64,000 nt of DNA. It comes from Xanthostigma xanthostigma (Eukaryota > Arthropoda > Insecta > Raphidioptera > Raphidiidae). Location of the stretch: the NCBI GenBank assembly GCA_963575645.1, contig OY754470.1, forward strand, positions 24,100,501 through 24,164,500, in the 5' to 3' direction. Position 1 is the first letter of the stretch. Every line of letters starts with the position of its first letter. Below, one piece after another: positions 54,301 to 60,081 of this stretch. The notes under the pieces were generated by a model. That model searched no databases, had not been told where the DNA came from, and was given only the letters and a program-made list of their open reading frames with translations. Both the position numbers and the translations under genes were made by a program.

Positions 54301-55954
54301 AGATTTTGTTATTGTTGTATTCGTACCAGCACTACCGGGATGGATACAGGATTATTTTTTTAGCATAGGAATCTAAGTCTCCTGGTTACAGACTTCGTGG
54401 TCGTGTTAAAAAAAGTAAACACTTACTATTATTTATTAAGTTAGTAATCGTCCTCTACTTAGAATATTAATAATCTAACAGAATTATTAAGTTTTATTAC
54501 TCCAACTTAATAACTATTAATACAGTGTAACCTCTTTATAACGATTCTCAAGGAAGAGCATTTTTTTCGTTATAAAGAGTTTTCGTTATATGGAGGGAAG
54601 AAAAAATATAATCAAATTTCATCTAATTAATTTATTCCAAACATATATTATATATACCTAGTCTGTTAACTTTGCCTGACATTTTTTGCTTTGCCAATAT
54701 TTGTTTTGTATTTTATTAAGTATCTTATATGCATATCTTGGATTCGGTGGAATTATCTTCATTAAACAATAGAAATTTTTCGATAAGTTTGAATAGTTGG
54801 TTCAGAATTGTCCTCTTTACATCTTTAAAAATTTGCTGACGCCTAAATATGAACATATTACTTCGTAATAGAGAATGACTGTTGCGCTTTAAAGAGGGTA
54901 TTAATGTATGGGTTTTAAGGTAAACCAACCAAATTGTAAAAATGTCTACGTTATAGGGAGTTTTTCGTTATAACGAAGGACGTTATAAAGAGGTTACACT
55001 GTGATTTAAAGGTAAACAACGTTTGTAAAATAAAGAAAACCTATCAGTACACCTACATGAATAAGAAAAAGATAAAATTACGTTAAGGAATGGAAATTGA
55101 AATCTTACAAAGTTCGCATTTGTAAGAAATTACAAACTAATATATATAGTTAAATTTAAAAATCAGTAAATTATATTTCACAAACACCATCTTCGTTGCT
55201 TTGTCGTCATTCAATTTATTTCTTAGTGCCTTATAAATTGATCCAGTTCCACTAAATAGTTAAATATCCGAAGTCTATACGTATTTGTACAATAAAAATT
55301 TACGTGTACATAAATAAGTGTCTACCCATAGTATCAACTATTTTTTAATTGTTCGGATTTTCCTGTTCAGCAATATAATATATCAAATTACTGAACAAAA
55401 TTTAAATTAAAAATAACCTCTGTATCATTATCTGATAGTGAAACAAATCAATAAAACCAGGTAGGTACTGTCTCGCAAAAATATTAATTTTGTATTGTAA
55501 TAAATTTACGTCCGATAAAAAGTATATTAATACAATATTACAGGATTTCAAACAATACTTGTTTGTTAGTTTCGAAAATAAAGCTATTCAAAGTGGTATT
55601 AACAGTTTATAAAAATAATTAAGAAATAAATTGATCCGAGAATGAATTTGTCTCTTAATTATTTTTAAGATTATATTAATCTCGGGCCGAGATTAACATA
55701 ATCTTCATATATTAATATAAGTAAAAATATGACTCGTATGTCGTACATCTAATACCCTATAAAGAAAACGGACATATTCCACTATGAAAGGCAAAAAAAG
55801 TTCACTATACCCGAAAATTTAATTTATGCTACAAGAGCTGTAGAAACTTTGTCTTGTTCCGAAAATGTAATTTTTTCTGCTTTTTAATTGATTTCTTTCA
55901 CACAAACTACTTTAATAAGATAAGTACCTGAGATTTTTTAGTTTCAGCTGTCAT
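30371..55954 (-). CDS. SLC6-family Na+/Cl--dependent transporter (glycine-transporter-like), 8 coding exons
   Basis: Exons: 55928-55954, 43838-43988, 38348-38626, 35265-35492, 33708-34393, 32304-32570, 31357-31512, 30371-30520. All have GT/AG ends and compatible phases; the product is 647 aa, normal for SLC6 plasma-membrane symporters. Residues 39-52 ([14 protein letters not shown]) are TM1 with the sodium/substrate site; Tyr87 is in the TM2 GQY motif. Extracellular loop 2 has three N-glycosylation sequons (NSS, NFS, NAT). TM6 has [14 protein letters not shown] and TM8 GIGSQ. TM1 closely resembles vertebrate GlyT1, but the substrate cannot be fixed from sequence. Gly431 replaces the Asp many eukaryotic members use at the second sodium site, and Ala331 a Ser of the chloride site. 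The nine-codon first exon (MTAETKKSQ) is the least certain part. Confidence 0.88.
30616..31110. repeat. Decayed hAT-like repeat in SLC6 intron 7, interrupted
   Basis: GCCGGATACCGAATATTCGG followed by GGCCGAACATAG and GGCGATTGGCG matches 38650-38800 in the same order. The right part resumes at 31060 (CCGAACCTTCGTAG, GGCGCACAAACGATCG) after the insertion at 30722-31059. Confidence 0.65.
30722..31059. mobile_element. Non-autonomous hAT element, 338 bp, with exact 8-bp target duplication
   Basis: TIRs TAGAGCTGTAACAA and, inverted, TAGAGCTGTAAAAG are flanked by ATCGTTAC at 30714-30721 and 31060-31067. The interior is full of inverted copies of GTAACGAATACATACGG-like sequence. It interrupts an older repeat in intron 7. 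Confidence 0.85.
31634..32146. mobile_element. TIR element in SLC6 intron 6
   Basis: Inverted repeats of about 80 bp share ATAGTA, ATCAAACA and AAATTTGTGYAACACTTCTT. The interior also carries an inverted pair around GTAGTGAGATCTAG and CTAGGTCTCACTACCC. No ORF is conserved. Confidence 0.7.
32833..32875 (-). ncRNA. Hammerhead-like core, left arm of palindrome
   Basis: Read on the minus strand: TTTTGAAGA, a short stem II around ATCC/GGAT, then CGAAACGTTAATG. The invariant GAAAC is intact; the first box has U where C3 is expected, and the stem II base has a mismatch relative to the other arm. Confidence 0.35.
32928..32971 (+). ncRNA. Hammerhead-like core, right arm of palindrome
   Basis: TTCTGAAGA gives a perfect CUGANGA box. 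Stem II is GATCC with GGATC, then AAAACGTTAATG, where the first A replaces the invariant G12. A strong reading of the family, but this copy is probably inactive. Confidence 0.35.
34585..35215. mobile_element. hAT family D, diverged full-length copy (SLC6 intron 4)
   Basis: It aligns along its length with 48925-49540: GAGCGCTGCAGA near the left end, GTGTGGCAGACTTTCTTGCA in the middle and GGCAGTAGTGACTAGTGTTA in the right half. Termini are decayed. It makes up most of the 871-bp intron. Confidence 0.75.
36255..37348 (+). mobile_element. tRNA-bearing repeat family G, copy 1
   Basis: It starts with the hairpin GCACATACCGCTAAACTAGC, has an (ACGT)n microsatellite near 36497-36544, a tRNA-like segment, a long T-rich tract and ends GCGGGATGTGCACTTTTGG. 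Copy 2 is inverted at 49880-50740. About 230 bp at 37042-37272, flanked by TTTTAATCTATT direct repeats, are absent from copy 2. Confidence 0.65.
36806..36881 (+). pseudogene. tRNA-like segment in repeat G copy 1
   Basis: An A-box-like TGTGGCCGAACGGTTAAAGCG and a B box GGGTTCGATTCCCGC sit at tRNA spacing. The acceptor ends do not pair (GGCATCG against TGACATA), so it is not a functional tRNA. It could serve as an internal polymerase III promoter; the T tract right after it would terminate such a transcript. Confidence 0.6.
37349..37586. repeat. Foldback repeat of about 240 bp
   Basis: CTTTTTATTGCTTACGTTTC and TATTGACTTTGTCAAAGCTC on the left are mirrored by GAGCTTTCACAAAGTCAATA and GAAACTTAAGCAATAAAAAG on the right. 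Confidence 0.65.
37656..38187. mobile_element. TIR element, family C, copy 2 (SLC6 intron 3)
   Basis: Same TIRs and interior as 18484-19020. Open frames over it (for example 37755-38015) differ between copies and are not genes. Confidence 0.75.
38650..38800. repeat. hAT-like repeat fragment (SLC6 intron 2)
   Basis: TAGAGATGAAACGAATAG, then GCCGGATACCGAATATTCGG: the uninterrupted version of the sequence at 30616-30720 plus 31060-31110. It runs straight into a minisatellite-bearing repeat, so its right end is uncertain. Confidence 0.6.
38810..39180. repeat. Minisatellite-bearing repeat family M, copy 1
   Basis: About three units of 75-82 bp share GGGGAATTCTTTA, AAACAATTACGGGGTCGTGT and a C-rich-strand spacer. 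They are followed by a single-copy tail (39014-39180) that matches 48452-48605 (CAAAGTGAGATAGT, CTACACCAGTTGCT). Confidence 0.7.
39181..39823. other. Unassigned intron sequence
   Basis: No element boundary or gene recognised in this part of SLC6 intron 2. Confidence 0.3.
39824..40325 (+). repeat. Dispersed repeat ending in CGAGTTTGGCTCGTACTTG
   Basis: It begins with AAAGTTCCGTACATTCGATG and ends with a degenerate form of the GCGAGTC-type end seen in many insect genomes. The opposite end of a related copy is at 52972-53110 (AACCGGTCAAGTGCGAG). Confidence 0.45.
40326..41638. other. Intron sequence with a decayed repeat
   Basis: 40540-40770 has the wording of a decayed transposon 3' region (AATCGGTCCAATAGTTTAGA, then TATATAGATAGATAG). 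The rest is unassigned. Confidence 0.3.
41639..42010. mobile_element. TIR element, family A, copy 2 (right end decayed)
   Basis: Left TIR AAGGCTGCTGCACACGAGGC and the family interior (GTGCGCAGTGACAGTTCGAA, TCTCTGAACAGAACACAC). The right TIR is not recognisable. It lies in SLC6 intron 2. Confidence 0.6.
42011..43227. other. Unassigned AT-rich intron sequence
   Basis: No gene or repeat end recognised. Confidence 0.3.
43228..43674. mobile_element. TIR element in SLC6 intron 2, near exon 2
   Basis: TIRs of about 80 bp: TATAGGGTGACCGGTAATCG on the left against an inverted TATACAGAATGACTGATAT on the right. Both continue into CTCGGGAGAAGAAACTATGA and CTAATTTGGAATGAT. TA at the edges suggests a Tc1/mariner-type MITE. 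It ends 164 bp from the exon 2 donor site. Confidence 0.75.
44537..44885. mobile_element. Short hAT element related to 13912-14610
   Basis: Termini TATTGATGTAACGAATATT and, inverted, TAGTGATGTTAACC are flanked by GCACGCAG (44529-44536) and GCATGCAG (44886-44893), an 8-bp duplication with one change. Confidence 0.65.
44894..45964. other. Intron sequence with decayed repeat
   Basis: 45725-45920 (ACTGCCGCGAAGCCAAAAAG onward) looks like a piece of an old dispersed transposon, family unknown. The rest is unassigned. Confidence 0.3.
45965..46175. repeat. Foldback element of about 210 bp
   Basis: TACTGAAAAGTATGAAACAA and GTTCAAAAACTAAG at the left are mirrored at the right. A small central hairpin (GCACTTTGCC/GGACAAAGTGC) sits inside. 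Confidence 0.7.
46176..46986. other. Unassigned intron sequence
   Basis: No gene or element end recognised. Confidence 0.3.
46987..47524. mobile_element. TIR element (ATTAGGGATCCTTTTTAT ends) hosting a family E insertion
   Basis: TATTAGGGATCCTTTTTATA at 46991 is repeated inverted at 47502-47523. Removing the family E element at 47063-47481 leaves only about 120 bp, so the target was a very short MITE. Confidence 0.65.
47063..47481. mobile_element. Pogo-type TIR element, family E, copy 1
   Basis: The ends read TAGAGTAACCTCTTTATAAC and, inverted, CAGTGTAACCTCTTTATAAC, flanked by TA on both sides. A CAGTGTAACC-type end with a TA duplication suggests a pogo/Tigger MITE. No transposase. Confidence 0.7.
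48067..48610. repeat. Minisatellite-bearing repeat family M, copy 2 (120-bp units)
   Basis: Units start GATAAAGGGGTATGCGAATT at 48067, 48187 and 48307, so the period is 120 bp with nearly three units. Each unit is itself a partial duplication (a second GGGTATGCGAATTG). A unique tail follows (48452-48605), shared with copy 1 at 39014-39180. A 146-codon minus-strand ORF across it is a repetitive-sequence artefact. Confidence 0.8.
48925..49540. mobile_element. hAT family D, best-preserved copy, exact 8-bp duplication
   Basis: It starts CAGTGGCGG and ends CGCCGCCCCTG, with GATAGATA at 48917-48924 and 49541-49548. 616 bp, no transposase. CAGTGGCGG-type termini with 8-bp duplications are typical hAT features. 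Confidence 0.88.
49880..50740 (-). mobile_element. tRNA-bearing repeat family G, copy 2
   Basis: Inverted relative to copy 1. The right edge is the hairpin GCACATACCGCTAGTTTAGC (50711-50739), the left edge GTGCACATCCCGCTAG. The (ACGT)n tract is at 50464-50500. Flanks of the tRNA-like segment are well conserved with copy 1 (TGCTACACTTCTATACC), more so than the tRNA-like segment itself. Confidence 0.65.
50140..50208 (-). pseudogene. tRNA-like segment in repeat G copy 2
   Basis: Minus strand: GGCCGCCGTGGCGTAATGG, then GGGTTCGATTCC as B box. The acceptor stem does not pair. It differs clearly from the segment in copy 1 although both occupy the same place. Confidence 0.6.
51036..51167 (+). pseudogene. 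Mariner transposase C-terminal remnant
   Basis: A 43-codon frame reads [16 protein letters not shown], then HKCIISKGG and [11 protein letters not shown] before a stop at 51165-51167. This is the characteristic C-terminus of mariner transposases. One in-frame TGA (51102-51104) stands where Trp is usual. The rest of the transposase is not recognisable upstream. Flanking sequence (50763-51300) matches the repeat at 14611-14928. Confidence 0.75.
51168..52971. other. Unassigned part of SLC6 intron 1
   Basis: A 100-codon ORF at 51673-51975 shows no recognisable motif. 52690-52890 repeats GCGAAATTTAGTTACTA-like phrases two to three times. Nothing else is supported. Confidence 0.3.
52972..53110 (-). 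repeat. End of dispersed repeat (AACCGGTCAAGTGCGAG)
   Basis: It matches the reverse complement of a common insect repeat end and is related to 39824-40325. The copy is short and decayed. Confidence 0.45.
53170..53911. mobile_element. Long-TIR element with repeated CAAAACTAGTTTTG palindromes
   Basis: Inverted repeats of about 170 bp (53172-53343 and 53740-53908) begin TCTATACNCGAATTCGG and carry several copies of AAAACTAGTTTT-like palindromes at matching places. The centre has one small ORF without a recognisable family. Confidence 0.8.
54523..55001. mobile_element. Pogo-type TIR element, family E, copy 2
   Basis: CAGTGTAACCTCTTTATAAC at both ends (inverted). TA precedes the left end and TG follows the right, so one flank has mutated. 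It has about 45 bp more near 54628 than copy 1. Confidence 0.75.
55002..55927. other. Unassigned part of SLC6 intron 1 next to exon 1
   Basis: AT-rich; a local inverted repeat around 55640-55700 (TTAATTATTTTTAAGATTA, TCTCGGGCCGAGA). No gene. Confidence 0.3.
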
Positions 55955-56589
55955 GGTTGTTGCTGTATATTGTTTAACTAATAATTTTATTTAAACTGGA
56001 AATTAACACAAACACTTAACCACAGCCATGTACAATTAGCTGGTGTATGGAAAATAAAATATGGTGCACTCGCTTTTTTTACAATATTTTCTTATCTCTA
56101 ATCATTTATCTCATGATTGGTAAAAAAATATTAATTGTACAATAGATTAAGAAACTGAATGTAAAATCTTATCTCGTTAAATATTTTTATAATGGAAGCG
56201 TAATAATTTGAAATGTTTGATCAGTATCTCTTTTAATAATAATATAAAATGATAAATGGGACGTATTGATGGCACAATCTTATTTTTATCGGTATCAGTA
56301 ATCGACCCAGGTCTCAGCCTATACAGTGTCGGATTTACTAAAAGACAGGCCCGCCGCTAACCGACTGTCTGCCCGCGTGAATATTTGAATTTGGTGTTTC
56401 CTATATGTCTGTGGTTTCTTATTTCTCCAATTTAATTACTTCCAGACATATTACAATTTATCATCAATAAAGGCTCGATGCTGATGTGTCCCCCTTAATA
56501 GTGTCGCCCACTTACGACGACCCTGCCATTAAGCCGTGTAAACTGTGGCCCAAAGTGGCAAAAAGTAACTAGGTACACCACAAATTGTG
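55955..56589. other. Probable SLC6 5' UTR and promoter region
   Basis: It lies directly upstream of the ATG at 55954 on the minus strand. I see no reliable TATA box or initiator and no coding sequence. Confidence 0.35.
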
Positions 56590-57710
56590 GAATACTTATT
56601 TATTTTATTTTATTTTATTTGTAAATCTGGCAGGCTAACAGACAATGTCCAGTAACAAGCCTGCTCTCAATGTTATACAATAATTATTATACATTTGCAG
56701 CACTGTTACAAACTGTATACCTATGTAAAAGAAAGAAAAAAAAAGCAATAAAATAAGAAACATAATTGAATAATATAGAACTTAGAGAATCGAAAAGATA
56801 TAATTTTCACTTAAAAAAAAAAACAGAAATTTGTCTTTTAAAATTTTTTAGATTATCCCCAAAAATATCAATATCCGTTCTATTTTTGATATCGTTGAAA
56901 ATGTACGCCATTCTGAAAAGCGGAGAGTTAAAGGCATAATTGGTCGTGACTGAGGACAAATAAAATAGATCTCTATTCCTAGTGTGGTAGATTGAAGCAG
57001 ATAAATAAAATTTCGCTAGTAAGTCGGGTGAATTAATTGTACCGTTTATAATTTTATGTAGACAACACATATCAGAAATTTTCCTTCTAACTTCAAGAGT
57101 TTGTAGTTTCATTAAAAATAGTCTACTTTCGTATGTTAATTGTAAATTGAATTTCCAATTGACAGTTCTTAGAAATCTTTTTTGGATAGATTCAATGCGA
57201 CTTATTTTGTTAAAATAATATGGGCTCCATACAACAGACGCATATTCAAGCTGTGATCTTACCAGCGAGCAATATAATGTTTTCATTACGGGTATACTGT
57301 GGAATGGTTTAGCTATTCTCATAATGAAACCCAACATCTGATTCGCTTTGGACACTATTTTATTTATATGATTTCCAAATTCTAACTGATTGTCGATAAG
57401 TATTCCCAAATCTTTAATAATATTTTGCTCTGACAGAAGGTTATTGTTTAAATGGTAGTCATATGAAACTTTAGTTAAATTTCTTGTGAAACGGACAAAA
57501 TGACATTTTTGAATATTTAAATGTAGCATATTATTTTCACACCAGTTGTTTATATTATTCAGATCAATCTGTAAAGAATGACAGTCGGAATAAGTTTTTA
57601 TTGAGCGGAAAATTTTTAGATCATCCGCAAAAATGAGAAATGGTGAGGAAATGACATGAGAGATATCATTAATGTAAATTGTAAACAATGTGGGACCTAA
57701 GTGGGACCCT
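56590..57710 (-). mobile_element. 5'-truncated LINE
   Basis: The RT C-terminal half plus 3' UTR, ending in an (AAAAT)n-like tail at 56592-56620 on the minus strand. It begins inside the motif B region (GSHLGPTLFTIYIND at 57705 downward). Confidence 0.75.
56807..57688 (-). pseudogene. LINE reverse transcriptase, C-terminal 293 codons
   Basis: The frame starts in FTIYINDI, has the catalytic FADDLKIF near residue 20, then thumb-like sequence (KCHFVRFTRN, KDLGILIDNQL, YCSLVRSQLEYASVVWSP) typical of Jockey/CR1-type LINEs. The N-terminal half of RT and the endonuclease are missing through 5' truncation. No internal stop, so it is fairly recent. It differs from the LINE at 20589. Confidence 0.8.
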
Positions 57711-57789
57711 ATATACTTTTATTGAATTATTTACCTCATGGTTATATTACTTTTCTATCATCATCAAATTCCCTAAAGGTCAAGGCCAG

Positions 57790-57873
57790 AGATATTACAA
57801 TAGAGTACGCGAGAGAGCAGTGAAAGTGTCTGCAATTAAGAGAGAGAACAGTTCCTTATCTCTATGGTAACTA
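57790..57873. mobile_element. Partial family F element
   Basis: AGAGTACGCGAGAGAG followed by GTGTCTGCAATTAAGAGAGA and CTTATCTCTATGGTAACTA matches 29150-29300. It is cut on the right by the family B element. Confidence 0.5.
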
Positions 57874-57876
57874 ATG

Positions 57877-58272
57877 CCGGTTTTCCACTAAACGGACAAA
57901 ACAAAAACAAAACACAAACTCGTGTCGAATAAAACAAAACTGCAACTGTTCGCAAACTTTTTGAAGACTGACGTGTTTTGCGACAGTTGGAGTTTTGTTT
58001 TTCGAGTGCGGTAACATCAAAAGGTTTCGACGTGTTTTGAAACTCGAGTTTAGTCGAAACGGTCGTGTTGTGTTTTCTATTTTCGCCTTGCTAGTCTGAA
58101 TACGAATTTTGTACCAGTAGAAAAGAACCGAAAACAAAAGCAAAACTCGAACAAAATGTAGCCCGCTGAGTTGAAACAAGAGTTTTGGGTTTGTTTCAGC
58201 TCTGTTTTTGTTTTTCAGGTTTTAGAAAACACTAGCATAACATAAACTCAACTGTTCGTTTAGTGGAAAACC
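57877..58272. mobile_element. TIR element, family B, uninterrupted copy
   Basis: GCCGGTTTTCCACTAAACGG and its inverse bracket 396 bp rich in AACAAAAC. It gives the original form of the interrupted copy at 16286-17423. Confidence 0.8.
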
Positions 58273-58318
58273 GCCATAATGATGCAATTATTCTCTGTTG
58301 TAGCTCTATCTGACGTTC

Positions 58319-58661
58319 CACAAGCGACTTTAATCACATAATCGTGAAACAAAAGTTTGCACGTGTGCCCTGACCAGTGACCATAGAGATATAAGTAACT
58401 AGAGTACGCTAGTGCGTATGCTTGTCATAAGTGAGTGTTCTTAGTTAAGAGAGAGAATTCTGCAGAAAACCAGAAATTTGTTTACTCAAATCAGATTATT
58501 TGAGTAAACAAATTACTGGTTTTCTGCAGCGTTCTCTTTCTTAACTGAGGACACTCACTTATGGCAGCATATACGCACTAGCGTACTCTAGTTACTTATA
58601 TCTCTATGGTCAGGGCACACGTGCAAACTTTTGTTTCACGATTGTGTTAAAGTCGCTTGTG
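58319..58661. repeat. Near-perfect 343-bp palindrome containing family F sequence
   Basis: The arms run outward from about 58494. The inner part has TTTGTTTACTCAAATCAG, the middle is family F (ACCATAGAGATATAAGTAAC) and the outer part (CACAAGCGACTTTAATCAC, TTTTGTTTCACGATT) is not family F. The whole unit may be a MITE with very long TIRs, or flanking sequence was duplicated in inverse orientation. Confidence 0.8.
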
Positions 58662-58913
58662 AATCGTTATAAATACAACTTCAACAGAAAAAGGTCGCAC
58701 ACTATCGCTGATTGTCTTACGAACGCGCGATTGTCGAACACACCTCGACTGATAATCGATCGCCAGATTAAGCACATGTTGTTGGCAATCGCGTGTTCGA
58801 ACGACAAAATGCGAGTAGCTGAGTTATGTCAAACTGCGATGCAGTTGGCAGTTGTTAGACGCGCTTTTTCGATACAAAAAGAAGCCATGTGCGCATTGGC
58901 CCTAAATGAATAA
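58644..58913 (+). CDS. Unidentified ORF, 89 codons, possible gene fragment
   Basis: It starts in the right arm of the palindrome and runs 89 codons to a stop. The composition is less AT-biased than chance ORFs here and the sequence looks protein-like (NTPRLIIDRQIKHMLL, AELCQTAMQLAV, probably helical). I do not recognise it. It may be a captured or duplicated piece of a host gene, or a small gene whose 5' part was rearranged by the palindrome. Confidence 0.3.
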   Translation: MLKSLVNRYKYNFNRKRSHTIADCLTNARLSNTPRLIIDRQIKHMLLAIACSNDKMRVAELCQTAMQLAVVRRAFSIQKEAMCALALNE

Positions 58914-59496
58914 TTGGAACAAAACAATTTAGATTTTAGCTTATTTATAGGTAAATACTATAAATATTTTAAGGTACCCGGATGGAGGAAAAATCAAACG
59001 GTTTCTAGCTATAAAATTAACCTTTTTAAAAATGTCCATTTTTTGGACAAACTTTTTATAAAGTCTGAAAATTTTTAACAAATTGAAAAAGTAGAATTTT
59101 ACACCCTGGAATAGTTTTTTTCTGATTAGTATTAGTATACTTATTTTAAAACATTTTTTAACTAAGAACCACCTATAAGTTTTTATTGCCACCTTCTGCA
59201 AGTTTTCTGTACCAAAACTATCCAAATATAGTATTCAAAGTCGCTGCTAGACTGCACTACATGCAAATATTGAAGACGACAATCACAAATATTTTTTGAG
59301 GTTATGTTTAAATCCGCCCTTCAAACTTGGAAGGCAATAATAATACACTGTTTTGTGTAATTCAGTAAACAAAATTAGTCAATGTTTAAAGTTTTTGGGC
59401 TGTCGTATGCATGTATGTATCGATATTATTGACGATTTGTTATTACTCGTGCAGATAAAATGTCTAATTATACAATTTGTTTAATTAGCAAAATAT
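58914..59496. other. Upstream region of the BolA-like gene
   Basis: No coding sequence recognised; it should contain the promoter and 5' UTR. Confidence 0.35.
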
Positions 59497-59912
59497 TTGG
59501 TTAGAAAAATGTCAACAAACGGTGGTCCTGTGGAACAATTAATTCGGAAGAAATTGACGGATGGTCTTAAAACATCGTACTTAGAAATCTTGAACGAGTC
59601 TTACATGCACAACGTGCCTAAAGGATCGGAAACACATTTCAAAGTTGTTGTCGTGTCTGACGAATTTAAAGACCTTTCCTTAATCCAAGTAGGCATAAAA
59701 TTCCGCAATTTAAAATTAGAGCGCTTTTACAAGTACTAAAATTTTGTCGTCTTTTTTTTAAGCGGCACCGTTTAGTTAATAATTTGTTGAAGGATGAATT
59801 GAAGACTAGTGTCCATGCACTGTCAATAGAAACTAGGACACCGGAACAATGGGCGGAAAGCGATCACATTGTTGAGCCAAGTCCGAAATGCCGAGGTGGG
59901 TTCGGGAAATAA
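59497..59912 (+). CDS. BolA-like protein (BolA1 type), two exons
   Basis: Exons 59497-59688 and 59763-59912 with a 74-bp phase-0 intron (GTAGGC ... TTTTAAG) give 113 aa. Residues carry BolA hallmarks: LNESYMHNVPKGSETHFKV in the first exon, then RHRLVNNLLKDELK, VHALSIETRTPEQW and the C-terminal PKCRGGFGK in the second. BolA proteins fold as small alpha/beta (KH-like) domains and bind monothiol glutaredoxins to handle iron-sulfur clusters; BOLA1 is mitochondrial in animals. A second in-frame Met at codon 5 could be the real start. Orthology to BOLA1 rather than another paralog is inferred from the C-terminus. It is convergent with ash2, 169 bp away. Confidence 0.92.
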
Positions 59913-59954
59913 TAACAATATTCTGATGTACAAGATATACTAGGTAGATATATT

Positions 59955-59960
59955 TTTATT
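59955..59960 (-). terminator. Candidate poly(A) signal of ash2
   Basis: AATAAA on the minus strand about 120 nt after the ash2 stop. Use of both signals would make the two transcripts overlap by at least 80 nt. Confidence 0.5.
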
Positions 59961-60040
59961 ATAAAAGATGCAATCACAATATTCTAAAATACAATTCTAA
60001 ATGTAATATTATAATACACTTGTAAGGTAAAAAACGCGGA

Positions 60041-60046
60041 AATAAA
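60041..60046 (+). terminator. Candidate poly(A) signal of the BolA-like gene
   Basis: AATAAA about 130 nt after the stop codon. It lies further right than the candidate ash2 signal (AATAAA on the minus strand at 59955-59960). Confidence 0.5.
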
Positions 60047-60081
60047 AAGCAGAAAAATCGAACAAAAAAGGTCCACTAAAA

